A program made the position numbers and the translations under genes. Below, in pieces: positions 26,578-35,525 of a stretch of DNA of 64,000 bases (positions are counted from its first letter, which is position 1; every line of letters begins with the position of its first letter). Origin of the DNA: Methanorbis rubei (GTDB lineage Archaea > Halobacteriota > Methanomicrobia > Methanomicrobiales > Methanocorpusculaceae); NCBI RefSeq assembly GCF_032714495.1, contig NZ_JAWDKB010000004.1:124001-188000 (forward strand), in the 5' to 3' direction. The notes under the pieces were generated by a model, which saw only the letters and a list, made by a program, of their open reading frames with translations, was not told where the DNA came from and did no database searches.

Positions 26578-28285
26578 ATGAATCGCCAGCTTCTTCTCTC
26601 TCTCTCTCGTCGCTCTTATTGCTGTGGTGTGTGTGGGTGCTATAGTGATGGTTTCGATAGCCTCGACTTCTTCGCCTGAACCGACAAATGTTTCTGTTTC
26701 TGATGACATGATACAGATGTCTGAGGAGTTCTATCAAAGCATCGATGCGATAACCGATGATATTGCCACCGCGATGCATGACACTGCAAAGGAGCTGTCC
26801 ACGCTTACTCCAGGCGACAAGGAAACCGAGATAATTCTGCGCGATCTATTTAACGATTATCTGGACCCTGCCGGAATTGCATGGGTATCTGCTGATAATA
26901 CCGTAGTCAGTGTTCCCATATACAGCATGGCGAGCGTTCTGAACTCTCCTGAACTTCGAAATATTACGGAAGAGTCGTTTGCTGGACGCGATGTTATCTT
27001 AATCGATCCTGTCATGTCAAATGCCTACGGCATGGTCGTGTGCTTTGTCGTTCCGGTCTATGCAGCTGACGGCAGTTACAATGGATATCTCTGTTTTGCC
27101 CATTTGCCGATTACGTTACTAAACGAGACACCGGACACGCCATACTACAAAAACACCAAATATGAACTATGGATTTCCAACTCTGAAGGCACGATATTCT
27201 GTCATCCTGACATATCAACTATCGGATATAATTACTACACGAACGCGTTTTATCGTGGACCTGGAAAGGCCTTCACCGGCATTCGCCCAATCATTGAAAC
27301 CGGCGAAGGAACTACCGGATATCAGTATTATGATATAAGCAACTCTGATATTGTTGAAAAGGTGTGTATCTGGAAAACCCTGTCGTTCGGCGGTCAGGAC
27401 CTGCGTCTGGTACTGGTGGACTCTCCCTATGAAGCAACAGAAGTGTCGTTTCCTGACGCCATCGATCCGACAGTAGTGACTGACATTACTCAGACTCTCT
27501 TCCTGTATGCGAAAAAGTACGGTAAAGGGGCTACTCTTGCAGCGATGAATGATCCTTCCGGTCCGTTTTCAAATACAGATATCGAGATTTTTGCCATCTC
27601 AACTGATGGTATTATTCTCGCCATGCCGTCGAAAGACAAGATTGTGGGATTGGATCGGATCAATTTCCAGGATGCTTACGGTATACGTCAAATAGCTACA
27701 ATGATCAACCGTGCCAGTCAAGGCGGAGGATATTTGCATTACTATTTAAATTTGCCTTACTCGGAAAATCAGACGATCTTTGGTCTCGCATATGTGCTTC
27801 CGGTGGATGAAACTTGGTTTGTCGGATCTCGGGAATCAGTGCTTGACCCTCCCCATTCCTTTAATCGGGTGGAGGTCCGGTCGAAGTTGATCCGGGCAAT
27901 TCAGCCTGTACAGGAGTATGTTGCCGTCCATGGAAAAGAAGAAACACTGGCAGCACTGACCGATCCTTCCTCGGGACTACACACTCCTGATGTTCGGCTC
28001 GTTGCGATCAGTTATGATGGAAAATATCTTTCCTCCGACTTCTCATACCCGTATTCAATTGGAGATGATCTGTTTTCACTCACTGATCCTCATGGTACAT
28101 CTGTTATCCGCGATCTTGTTCTGATCGCAAAACAGGGAGGAGGATTTGGGTATGTGGAGGCGCGAGACGCTAATTCGGATGTCAATGATTTTTTGATATC
28201 TCTCGCTTACGTTGAACCGGTCGATGACGAATGGTTGATCGCGGGAACGATCGCTTTGGATATGCATTCGATCGTGCCATCCTAA
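26578..28285 (+). pseudogene. Cache-domain protein copy 2, frameshifted at a (TC)7 run
   Basis: Close tandem paralogue of the preceding gene; even about 50 bases of its upstream region are duplicated. From the ATG at 26578 the frame reads MNRQLLLSLSRRSYCC and stops after 33 codons, because a TC dinucleotide run (26595-26608, seven units) shifts the frame. Losing two units restores exactly the length seen in copy 1, and adding one unit also restores the frame. Downstream the open frame (from 26624 to 28285) encodes 553 intact residues of the membrane anchor remainder and the three Cache-like units. Either a phase-variable gene in its off state, a recent mutation, or a sequence error. Translation from internal GTG or ATG codons would lose much of the anchor. 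Confidence 0.75.
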
Positions 28286-28487
28286 TTTTTTTATTCGAAA
28301 ATATTTTTTTTATCGCGATGTGGTCCTGTATTTTTTATGTGTTTGAAATAGTTTTTTTCCGATCAATCCTCTGTTCTGTTATCTGAAATGATCTGCCTTC
28401 ATAGTCTTGAAAAAGCAGCAAATGATCTGTCGGAACCGAATGCAGAAAATTATCTTTCGAGGGTAACTCTTATCCCCACATCTCACT

Positions 28488-28496
28488 AATATATAC
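28488..28496 (+). promoter_or_regulatory. TATA box of the CRM-domain gene
   Basis: AATATATAC, about 25 bases before the GTG start at 28517, implying a leaderless transcript. The remaining 200 bases back to the Cache gene show nothing recognisable. Confidence 0.55.
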
Positions 28497-28516
28497 GGCA
28501 CGAGGGAATACTACAC

Positions 28517-28867
28517 GTGCCCAATCCATCAGATACCGAATCCTATATTCAAACATTAAAACCCACCATCTGGGTCGGCAAAAACGGCTGTACTGACGAT
28601 CTCGTCGAAGAGACCCGCCGCCAGCTTGATGCGCGCAAAGTTATCAAGATCAAATGGCTTCAGAGCTGCGATCTGGATGAAGCGGAAATTCTTGAACTTG
28701 CTGCGAGAACTTCTGCGGAAGTCTTAGACTCTCGCGGCCGCATGGTGGTGCTCGGAGCAAAAAATCGCGGTAGACTTCCGATCGTAACTCCTGCAAGAGG
28801 AAAGAAACCTGCGAAAAAGCAGTCAGCCCGCGACAGAATCAAATCCTTCTATCTTGAGAAAAAATAA
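28517..28867 (+). CDS. YhbY/CRM-domain RNA-binding protein
   Basis: 116 residues from a GTG. CRM fold: LKPTIWVGKNGCTDDLVEE carries the GxxG-like loop, then VIKIKWLQ, and GRMVVLGAKNRGRLP, as in bacterial YhbY, a ribosome-assembly RNA-binding protein. The Lys/Arg-rich tail (PARGKKPAKKQSARDRIK) should add RNA affinity. It sits just before the S19e translation cluster, fitting a ribosomal role. Confidence 0.85.
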   Translation: MPNPSDTESYIQTLKPTIWVGKNGCTDDLVEETRRQLDARKVIKIKWLQSCDLDEAEILELAARTSAEVLDSRGRMVVLGAKNRGRLPIVTPARGKKPAKKQSARDRIKSFYLEKK

Positions 28868-28888
28868 TTTTTTTCTTTTTTCACGAAC

Positions 28889-28896
28889 ATATTTAT
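28889..28896 (+). promoter_or_regulatory. TATA box of the S19e operon
   Basis: ATATTTAT about 107-114 bases before the S19e ATG, placing the transcript start near 28918 and giving a leader of about 85 bases that contains two hairpins. Confidence 0.45.
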
Positions 28897-28935
28897 TGTT
28901 CCAACTCTAATTGATACAGACTGTTAATGTCATGT

Positions 28936-28980
28936 GTTGCAGAGAGGAACTCTCGCAACCAAATCATGCCGAAAGGCATG
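28936..28980 (+). promoter_or_regulatory. two tandem RNA hairpins in the S19e leader
   Basis: Hairpin 1 (28936-28959): GTTGC, bulged A, GAGAG, loop GAA, CTCTC, GCAAC. Hairpin 2 (28965-28980): CATGCC with a GAAA tetraloop and GGCATG. Both are perfect apart from the single bulge and lie 20 to 65 bases before the S19e start. They may be an autoregulatory binding site for a ribosomal protein; which one is unknown. Confidence 0.5.
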
Positions 28981-29002
28981 GGCTTACAGTGAGGAAAAGT
29001 CT

Positions 29003-29452
29003 ATGACTACAGTATTTGATATCCCGGCCAACGATCTCATTGCAAAGGTCGCCGACGAACTCAAGAACGAGTCCGCAATCAAGGCACCCGAGTGGTCCGA
29101 GTACGTAAAGACGGGAGTACACAAACAGATGCCGCCGGAAAACCCGGACTGGTGGTATATCCGTTCCGCAGCTGTGCTGCGTCGTATCTATGTTGACGGC
29201 CCGATTGGTGTTGAACGCATGCGCTCCGTCTACGGTGGTATGCAGGACAATGGTTCCAAACCGTCCCACTTCAGAAAGGGAAGCGGCAGCATTGCACGCA
29301 AAGTAATGCAGCAGCTTGAGACTGCAGGTTTCATTGAGAAAGTTACCGGCGGCCGCAACGTTTCCGCAAAAGGTCGCAAGTTCCTTGACAACATCGCCCA
29401 CTCCTTAAAGGAAGACGCAGTCAAGGTAGCACCCGGCCTTGAGAAGTACTAA
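29003..29452 (+). CDS. rps19e: ribosomal protein S19e
   Basis: 149 residues. Small-subunit protein with the family core [18 protein letters not shown], then [14 protein letters not shown] and [16 protein letters not shown] chose the ATG at 29003 ([11 protein letters not shown]), preceded by GTGAGG; an open extension to 28934 runs through the leader hairpins. First gene of a cluster running to prefoldin alpha. Confidence 0.95.
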   Translation: MTTVFDIPANDLIAKVADELKNESAIKAPEWSEYVKTGVHKQMPPENPDWWYIRSAAVLRRIYVDGPIGVERMRSVYGGMQDNGSKPSHFRKGSGSIARKVMQQLETAGFIEKVTGGRNVSAKGRKFLDNIAHSLKEDAVKVAPGLEKY

Positions 29453-29484
29453 CGAACATCTGACAAACATAATGGTGACCAGAA

Positions 29485-29817
29485 ATGGGAGACGATGAAC
29501 TCGCAGATATCCGCCGGCAGCGCATGATGCAGCTCCAGCAGCAGCAGATGGCAGAACAGGAACAAGTACAGCGTCAGCAGGCAATGCAGGCGCAGATTCA
29601 GAATGTTCTCATGCAGGCAATGGAACCTGAAGCCCGCGAACGGCTCAACACAATCAGACTCGCCAAACCCGAGTTTGCCGCTTCAATCGAGCAGCAGATC
29701 GTCGCTCTCGCCCAGTCAGGCCGCCTGCGTCAGAAAATAACCGATGCACAACTCAAGCAGCTGCTCACGCAGATCGTTCCGCAGAAAAAGGAATTCAATA
29801 TCCGCAGGGTCGGATGA
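29485..29817 (+). CDS. PDCD5-like DNA-binding protein
   Basis: 110 residues. Gln-rich helical N-terminus (RRQRMMQLQQQQMAEQEQVQ), then the compact three-helix core with PEARERLNTIRLAKPEFA and the C-terminal basic tail. Matches archaeal PDCD5 homologues, usually annotated as DNA-binding protein and always next to S19e. 32 bases after S19e; overlaps the next gene by four bases. Confidence 0.93.
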   Translation: MGDDELADIRRQRMMQLQQQQMAEQEQVQRQQAMQAQIQNVLMQAMEPEARERLNTIRLAKPEFAASIEQQIVALAQSGRLRQKITDAQLKQLLTQIVPQKKEFNIRRVG

Positions 29818-30407
29818 AAACGGGTGTGCTCTACAGCGGCGGCAAAGACAGCACTCTTGCCGCGGTTCTGCTTGCGCGGGACTATGATGTAGAGCTGATA
29901 ACATTCGTGTTTGATTCCTCCCATGCTGTTCCATCCATAGAGGCGGCGGCAAAGGCAACAGGATTTCCCTGGAAAAAATGTGTCTTTGCGCCAGGTTTCC
30001 TTGACGAAGTTATCAACATGATTGTTGATGACGGGCATCCTGCAAATGCCATCAACGAAATCCACCGACGGTCCCTCTGTGCAATTGCGCAGGAATATGA
30101 GGTGGTCGCCGACGGAACCCGTCGTGATGACCGTGTCCCGATGCGGACACAGTCCGAAGTGCAGAGTCTTGAGATGAAGTACGGGGTCAGCTACATGCGG
30201 CCTCTGCTTGGCATAGGAAAAAAAGAGATCATCCGATTGTGTGAGAAATCCTTTGACGTCGTCTATGGCGAAACAGGATCAATTCAAAACGGAGATTTCG
30301 AAAGTGAGATCAGAGCAGAAATGGCTCGGAGAGAGATTGACTTTGTGCCGCTCTTCCCGAAAAACCATGAACAGTCTCTGATAATTCGAAAAAAGACTGG
30401 TGATTAA
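29814..30407 (+). CDS. PP-loop ATP-pyrophosphatase (adenine nucleotide alpha hydrolase superfamily)
   Basis: 197 residues. The PP-loop [13 protein letters not shown] is at the N-terminus (residues 8-20). [10 protein letters not shown] and the ATP-site [14 protein letters not shown] follow. PP-loop enzymes adenylate a substrate, often in tRNA thiolation or amidation. The exact substrate is unknown; its fixed place in the archaeal S19e-L39e cluster suggests tRNA or ribosome modification. Overlaps PDCD5 by four bases. Confidence 0.82.
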   Translation: MKTGVLYSGGKDSTLAAVLLARDYDVELITFVFDSSHAVPSIEAAAKATGFPWKKCVFAPGFLDEVINMIVDDGHPANAINEIHRRSLCAIAQEYEVVADGTRRDDRVPMRTQSEVQSLEMKYGVSYMRPLLGIGKKEIIRLCEKSFDVVYGETGSIQNGDFESEIRAEMARREIDFVPLFPKNHEQSLIIRKKTGD

Positions 30408-30409
30408 CC

Positions 30410-30562
30410 ATGAGCAAACTTACCAAAAGCCGTAAGATTCGTCTTGCAAAGGCAACCCAGCAGAACCGCCGTGTTCCTGCATGGGTCATGATCAAAACCA
30501 AGCGCAACGTTGTGTCGCACCCGTGCAGACGCAACTGGAGACGCAGCACTCTGAAGGTGTAA
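30410..30562 (+). CDS. rpl39e: ribosomal protein L39e
   Basis: 50 residues: [20 protein letters not shown], then [12 protein letters not shown] and the C-terminal [14 protein letters not shown]. Small basic protein of the peptide exit tunnel, standard length. Starts two bases after the PP-loop gene stop and four bases before L31e. Confidence 0.96.
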   Translation: MSKLTKSRKIRLAKATQQNRRVPAWVMIKTKRNVVSHPCRRNWRRSTLKV

Positions 30563-30566
30563 AAAA

Positions 30567-30830
30567 ATGGTAGAAGCACAAAAGGAACAGGTATATGTAA
30601 TTCCGCTCCGTGATGTCAAGCGCGTGCCATGCTACAAGCGTGCAAACGCAGCAATCAAAGACATCCGCGGCTACCTTGAGCATCACATGAAAAGTGATGA
30701 CGTTAAGCTCGACAAGAGCATTAACGAAGCAGTCTGGGCACGCGGATCCCAGAAACCGCCAAGACGCATTCGTGTTCGTGCTATGAAGTTCGAAGACGGA
30801 CAGGTCCAGGCAGAACTTGCTGAGGAATAA
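30567..30830 (+). CDS. rpl31e: ribosomal protein L31e
   Basis: 87 residues with [27 protein letters not shown] and [12 protein letters not shown], as expected for L31e at the tunnel exit. Its stop codon directly precedes the aIF6 ATG. Confidence 0.96.
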   Translation: MVEAQKEQVYVIPLRDVKRVPCYKRANAAIKDIRGYLEHHMKSDDVKLDKSINEAVWARGSQKPPRRIRVRAMKFEDGQVQAELAEE

Positions 30831-31499
30831 ATGGACCGCACCCTGTCACTGAATGGCGACCCGAACATCGGCGTCTTTGCCCGTGTCTTTGAAGACATTG
30901 CGTTTGTTCCCGTTGACTCCCCTGAGGAGTTCGGATCAAAAATAGCGGAAGCTCTTGATGTTGAGGTTATTCCAACCTTTATTCAAGGGTCTTCTGTTAT
31001 CGGTCTTCTTCTCACCGGCAATTCCCGCGGATTTGTTGTTTCCGGTCTCATTCACGATTCAGAACTTGAACTTCTGCAGGAGTACGGCGATGTCTTACTC
31101 CTCGGCGAAGAGATGAATGCGGCAGGGAACGTAATTCTTACCAATGATTCATTCGCAGTTGTGCATCCTGACATGTCGTCAGCGATGCGCAAGATGGTCG
31201 GTGAGTTCCTGAAAGTTGAGACTGTTCCCATGTCTTTTGGCGGTGTCGGAACGGTTGGTATGGTAGGCGCCTGCACGAATGCAGGTGTGCTGCTGCCGGC
31301 CCGAAGCGCACCATCAGAGCTGGAACATCTTGAGAGCAGTCTTCCGACAGCGGACATTTCGGTTGGAACGGGTTCCGTAAATATGGGATCCAATCTGATC
31401 GGAACTGGTTTGCTCGTGAACAGCAAGGGTTATCTGGCAGGAAACGCTACCACGGGTTTTGAACTCGGTAGAATTGAAGATGTATTTGGATTTCTGTGA
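30831..31499 (+). CDS. eif6: translation initiation factor aIF6
   Basis: 222 residues. Anti-association factor that binds the 50S subunit. The protein is built from five repeats around a pseudo-symmetry axis; repeats such as NPNIGVFAR-like DPNIGVFARVF, NSRGFVVSG, NDSFAVVHPDMS, CTNAGVLLP and NSKGYLAGNATTGFELGRIE are visible. Directly adjacent to L31e and followed by LX after 11 bases. Confidence 0.95.
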   Translation: MDRTLSLNGDPNIGVFARVFEDIAFVPVDSPEEFGSKIAEALDVEVIPTFIQGSSVIGLLLTGNSRGFVVSGLIHDSELELLQEYGDVLLLGEEMNAAGNVILTNDSFAVVHPDMSSAMRKMVGEFLKVETVPMSFGGVGTVGMVGACTNAGVLLPARSAPSELEHLESSLPTADISVGTGSVNMGSNLIGTGLLVNSKGYLAGNATTGFELGRIEDVFGFL

Positions 31500-31510
31500 G
31501 GTGAAAAAAT

Positions 31511-31696
31511 ATGCCGAAATTTGAGGTTAAGGGTACGTTCAGAAACGATGGACAGATGAAGCCCTACACTAAGACAGTCGATGCACCAAGCGAGCGTCTT
31601 GCAGGAGAGTTCACTCTTGCAACGATTGGCAGCAAGCACCGACTCGAGCGAAAATATATTACTGTTGATTCTGTAAAGGCTATCAATGGCGAGTAA
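31511..31696 (+). CDS. rplX: ribosomal protein L18a/LX
   Basis: 61 residues: FEVKGTFRNDGQMKPYTKTV, APSERLAGEFTLATIGSKH, VDSVKAI. The archaeal form of eukaryotic L18a (L20a), of normal length. Overlaps prefoldin alpha by 11 bases. Confidence 0.92.
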   Translation: MPKFEVKGTFRNDGQMKPYTKTVDAPSERLAGEFTLATIGSKHRLERKYITVDSVKAINGE

Positions 31697-32135
31697 TGTA
31701 AATCAGGCAAATCTGGAACAGGAGGTACAAGCCCTCCGTTCCTATGCCGCAGAGTATTCCCAGCAGTTTGATCTTCTTTCCCAGCAGCTGCGTTTCATCG
31801 AGACGGCACGTGCTGAGGCTCTTGCGTCAGTTGAGGCACTTGAGGCTCTTGCCGCAGCAGATGGTGAAGTTTCTACACTTCTCAGTCTTGGCGGCGGCGT
31901 GTCGGTTCGTGCAACTGTTACGGACACGAAGAAGATGCTTGTTGGGATTGGCGCAGGAGTTACGGTTGAGAAGTCAACCGAGGAAGCACTTTCCTTCCTG
32001 CGTGACCGGATTACCGAGATGGATGCATCCGGCAAACGGCTTTCCGAATCTCTGGGAAAACTGGAGAGTCAGATGTCAGCGGTTGAGCAGCGCATGCAGG
32101 AGATTTATGCTTCTGCACAGCAGCAGATCCGCTGA
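31686..32135 (+). CDS. pfdA: prefoldin subunit alpha
   Basis: 149 residues. N- and C-terminal coiled coils flank the hairpin segment TLLSLGGGVSVRATVTDTKK and VLVGIGAGV-like LVGIGAGVTVEKS. Prefoldin alpha2beta4 holds unfolded proteins for the chaperonin. The start overlaps LX. Usually followed by ftsY in archaea; here a reversed peptidase gene intervenes. Confidence 0.93.
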   Translation: MASNVNQANLEQEVQALRSYAAEYSQQFDLLSQQLRFIETARAEALASVEALEALAAADGEVSTLLSLGGGVSVRATVTDTKKMLVGIGAGVTVEKSTEEALSFLRDRITEMDASGKRLSESLGKLESQMSAVEQRMQEIYASAQQQIR

Positions 32136-32175
32136 TTTTTCCTTTCTCTTTTCTTCTGAATTTAAAAAAAAGAAT

Positions 32176-34215
32176 TTATGTTCTTCTGCAAATAATTCCG
32201 GCAAGTAGAAGTCCTGTGAAAACTCCTGCAATGCATAACGGAGTTTGTGTCTGAGTCGGAGATGATGAAGCCATCCCCGGTCCTTCGAGATAGAATGCGT
32301 CATCATCGATGAAGTCATCTAGCTCAACCATCCAGTAACAGTTGTCAGGATTCAGTTCAGTATAGATCAGATTCTTCTGAGGATTGTCGCCGAAGATGAT
32401 CTTCTGCGATGAAGCAATCACGGATATTTCATCGCTCTCAGGATCGTAAATTTCCAGATTCGGTACGAACACATCACCGGAAAGAATGGTGGTGTTTCCC
32501 CATGCATTTGATCTGCTGCCCCAGATGTCATCAGATTTTTCGGTGACATAGATATCTGATACACTGTTCGCATCATCATCGATGACTACGGTAATGATTG
32601 ACGGACGCGTGACCGAAGTTGTGTTCACCACCCGGGTAAGGTTTCCTTCAATTGTATAGATGACATGAGGGCGGTTATCAATCACCGCAGGGTTCTTGAA
32701 GGTGAGTGTGGCAGGCACAAGAGTTCCGTCAGCATTCTGGAAAACATACCAGCTTCCATCCCAGTCAGGTTCCTCGTAGAGTCCGGTCGGAACAGTTGTC
32801 CAGACACTGTTGTTTACCGGTCTCGTTTTTTCCTTGAGTGGAACTTCGCCGATAATGACATACTGTCCCGCTTCATTGACGTAGAGGTAGTTGGCAAGAA
32901 CTTTTGCCGTTCCTGTTGTGTCGTTGACAACAATTGTGGAACGAGTACCTATGTTGTCTTCGTATGCTGCGTGCGGCTGTGCAGAGGCACCTGCCTGATT
33001 CAGATAGGTGGACAGATAATTGTACCAGCCGCTCCTTCCAAATGCCGCTGCATTAGGAATGCCTTCAGTCAGATCACTTGTAGGTGCAGCGACAGATACA
33101 CCGTTCGCCGCAGTGAAATGTCCGTCATCACTGCAAACGACAACAAAATCATTCAGCACATTGAGAAGATTTTCCGCTGAAGCATGAAGCTCTGAGTCCT
33201 CACTGGTTTGTTCGTAAATTTTGTACGTGAAGTCGTAGAGGTCCATGGACATAGTATTGGTGGAGCCGGAGTCTGCTCCGTAGCCCTGAGTATTGATGTA
33301 AATGGATCCAAGTACATTGAGTGACTCCTCGTCACTCAAAATCTCCTGAAGATCTTCTCCGAAGGCGTTCAGCGCTGCGACTACTTTTGGTGCTTCAGAC
33401 ATTCGCACAAGAGACAACGTCTTCGACTGATCAGGTTGGGCCATATAGTACTCGATGATGGTGGTACCAAGTTTTTCAGGACTCATATTGGGCGTTGAGG
33501 AAAGTGCCGAGAACGCTCGATAATCATATCCGCATCCGGGAACATTTTCTTCGGAGGCAAGAAGGTAGAAGCCGTACGGGCTGAGAGCGTCCGCCACCTC
33601 AAGAGATCCCATCAAACAGGCATCAAAAGCGATGAGATCATAGCGTGTTCCTGCCCCGGACAACCCGGTCTGCAGTTCACCAAGAGACAAGATTTCTTTG
33701 GATATCTCGTTTTGCCCAAATCCTGTATATCCGCCGCCGTGGTTCCAGAACAGCAGATAGTTTCTGGCACCGGACAGTCCCGAGTTTTTCCGGTACTCTT
33801 CTGCATAAGAAAGAGAATTCGCCAGTGTACTGGCATCCGAGATGTCAACGTCTGGGAATCGATCGAGTACATGTACTGTCGGATTTCCATCGTTGTCTGT
33901 ATCCACACCAATAACGCCGTCTTCGAGATCTTTTGTAAGGAGATCCAGATTGGTTATTGTGACACCGTCATCCCATCCGGCTTTTTTTGCTCCGCCATAG
34001 ATGATGAGTACATCTCCCATTGAAGGATCCCAGCTGTTTACCAGATCTATGAGATTATCTGTTGCCTGATCCCCTTCTGACTCCAGATCAGATCCAACCA
34101 CATACATCACCAGATAATTTTCATCTGCTGCTGCGGCTGCCGGCACTGCTGCTGAACAAAGTATTAGCAAAAGACCGCACAGCAGATGAAGTTTGGAGAA
34201 ATTTTGGGAGCTCAT
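32176..34215 (-). CDS. secreted, C-terminally anchored clostripain-family (C11) cysteine peptidase
   Basis: 679 residues. Signal peptide (MSSQNFSKLHLLCGLLLILC, cleavage near AAA-ADEN), C11 catalytic domain with His159 (FWNHGGGY) and Cys200 (FDACLMG), a long C-terminal beta-rich part, then a Thr/Pro-rich linker (SSSPTQTQTP), a hydrophobic helix (CIAGVFTGLLLAGIIC) and RRT, the tripartite ending of surface-anchored methanogen proteins. I chose the ATG at 34213-34215, which starts the signal peptide; a TATA-like AAATATATAG lies about 27 bases upstream. It is oriented against its neighbours and splits the conserved pfdA-ftsY gene order, suggesting insertion. Confidence 0.85.
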   Translation of the reverse strand: MSSQNFSKLHLLCGLLLILCSAAVPAAAAADENYLVMYVVGSDLESEGDQATDNLIDLVNSWDPSMGDVLIIYGGAKKAGWDDGVTITNLDLLTKDLEDGVIGVDTDNDGNPTVHVLDRFPDVDISDASTLANSLSYAEEYRKNSGLSGARNYLLFWNHGGGYTGFGQNEISKEILSLGELQTGLSGAGTRYDLIAFDACLMGSLEVADALSPYGFYLLASEENVPGCGYDYRAFSALSSTPNMSPEKLGTTIIEYYMAQPDQSKTLSLVRMSEAPKVVAALNAFGEDLQEILSDEESLNVLGSIYINTQGYGADSGSTNTMSMDLYDFTYKIYEQTSEDSELHASAENLLNVLNDFVVVCSDDGHFTAANGVSVAAPTSDLTEGIPNAAAFGRSGWYNYLSTYLNQAGASAQPHAAYEDNIGTRSTIVVNDTTGTAKVLANYLYVNEAGQYVIIGEVPLKEKTRPVNNSVWTTVPTGLYEEPDWDGSWYVFQNADGTLVPATLTFKNPAVIDNRPHVIYTIEGNLTRVVNTTSVTRPSIITVVIDDDANSVSDIYVTEKSDDIWGSRSNAWGNTTILSGDVFVPNLEIYDPESDEISVIASSQKIIFGDNPQKNLIYTELNPDNCYWMVELDDFIDDDAFYLEGPGMASSSPTQTQTPLCIAGVFTGLLLAGIICRRT

Positions 34216-34388
34216 TATATTGGTATTTTTTTTTTGTTTTTCTATATATTTGTATCCGGATTTTTTCCGGTGAAATTTTTCTGATTTGTTTTCTCGCATT
34301 TTTACAATTCAGCACAAAATACGAAAGTTATCCTGCGATGAATCTGATAACAGAGGCAATTTATACTCTTAAGGGGAATGAATAGATA

Positions 34389-35525
34389 ATGTTTGAAGGG
34401 CTGAAGAAAAAACTCGGCGGGATTACCCAGAAACTGGGCAGCAGCGTTGAGGCCGCCTCGGTGACCACCGAGGTTGAGGCTGAACTGCCTGCACTTGAAG
34501 CTCCTGCTCTACCCAGTACTCCTGTGGCTCCGGAGAAGAAAGTCAGCACTCCTGATGCTGCGGCAGCTCAGCCGTCATCACCCACGCCTGCCGTCACAAA
34601 ATCCGTGCCGGTTCATGAGGATGAATCCAAAAAGCCCGGATTTTTCGGCAAGCTGAAGACACTTGTCGTTGAACGCGAGTTCGTTCTCTCGGAAAAGGAT
34701 ATTGACGAGACGCTGTTTGAACTGCAGATGGTTCTTCTTGAGTCTGACGTTGCCTTTCCGGTCGCTGAAGCAATCACCGACCACATGAAAAAGGAACTGG
34801 TTGGAACGCATCGAAAAATTCGTGAGTCCCCTGAAGAAGTGGTGACGAACGCTCTCAGGCATGCGATCGAGGATGTTCTTGGCGAAGGATTTGATCTGGT
34901 TGCCTACATTAAGGCCCACGATAAACCGGTGAAGATTCTTTTCACCGGAGTAAACGGTACCGGCAAGACCACGTCAGTCGCAAAAATTGCCTACTATCTC
35001 AGAAGCCAGGGACTCTCTGTGGTTGTCGGGGCAGGCGACACATTCCGTGCAGGCGCAATAGAACAAATCCGCGTACACTGCGACCGGCTTGGCATCAAAC
35101 TTATTTCTCATCAGGAAGGAGCTGACCCTTCAGCAGTTCTCTATGATACAGTGGAATATGCAAAAGCCCACAATATTGATGTGGTTCTTGCCGACTCTGC
35201 GGGTCGTTTCCACAATCGCGTGAATCTGATGAATCAGCTCGAGAAGATCAAACGCGTGATGAAGCCTGACCTTGTCTTCTATGTTGACGAGGCTGTTGCA
35301 GGAAATGATGCTGTGGTTCGCGCTGAAGAGTTTGAAAAAACCGTTTCCACGAACGGTGTGATCCTGACCAAAGTGGATATGGATCCAAAAGGCGGTGCCG
35401 CAATATCAATCGCATACACTATCGGCAAGCCACTCGTGTTTCTTGGTGTCGGTCAGGAGTACTCTGACATGAAACCGTTCACCCCCTCGTTGATTATCGA
35501 TGAAATTTTTGGAGATGAGAAGTAA
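34389..35525 (+). CDS. ftsY: signal recognition particle receptor FtsY
   Basis: 378 residues. Acidic, Pro/Ala-rich N-terminal region (to about 80), four-helix N domain, then the GTPase G domain with GVNGTGKTT at 187-195, [16 protein letters not shown] and [10 protein letters not shown]. Targets ribosome-SRP complexes to the membrane. The last base of its stop codon region is shared with the SRP54 start (TAATG), so the two are coupled. Confidence 0.96.
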   Translation: MFEGLKKKLGGITQKLGSSVEAASVTTEVEAELPALEAPALPSTPVAPEKKVSTPDAAAAQPSSPTPAVTKSVPVHEDESKKPGFFGKLKTLVVEREFVLSEKDIDETLFELQMVLLESDVAFPVAEAITDHMKKELVGTHRKIRESPEEVVTNALRHAIEDVLGEGFDLVAYIKAHDKPVKILFTGVNGTGKTTSVAKIAYYLRSQGLSVVVGAGDTFRAGAIEQIRVHCDRLGIKLISHQEGADPSAVLYDTVEYAKAHNIDVVLADSAGRFHNRVNLMNQLEKIKRVMKPDLVFYVDEAVAGNDAVVRAEEFEKTVSTNGVILTKVDMDPKGGAAISIAYTIGKPLVFLGVGQEYSDMKPFTPSLIIDEIFGDEK

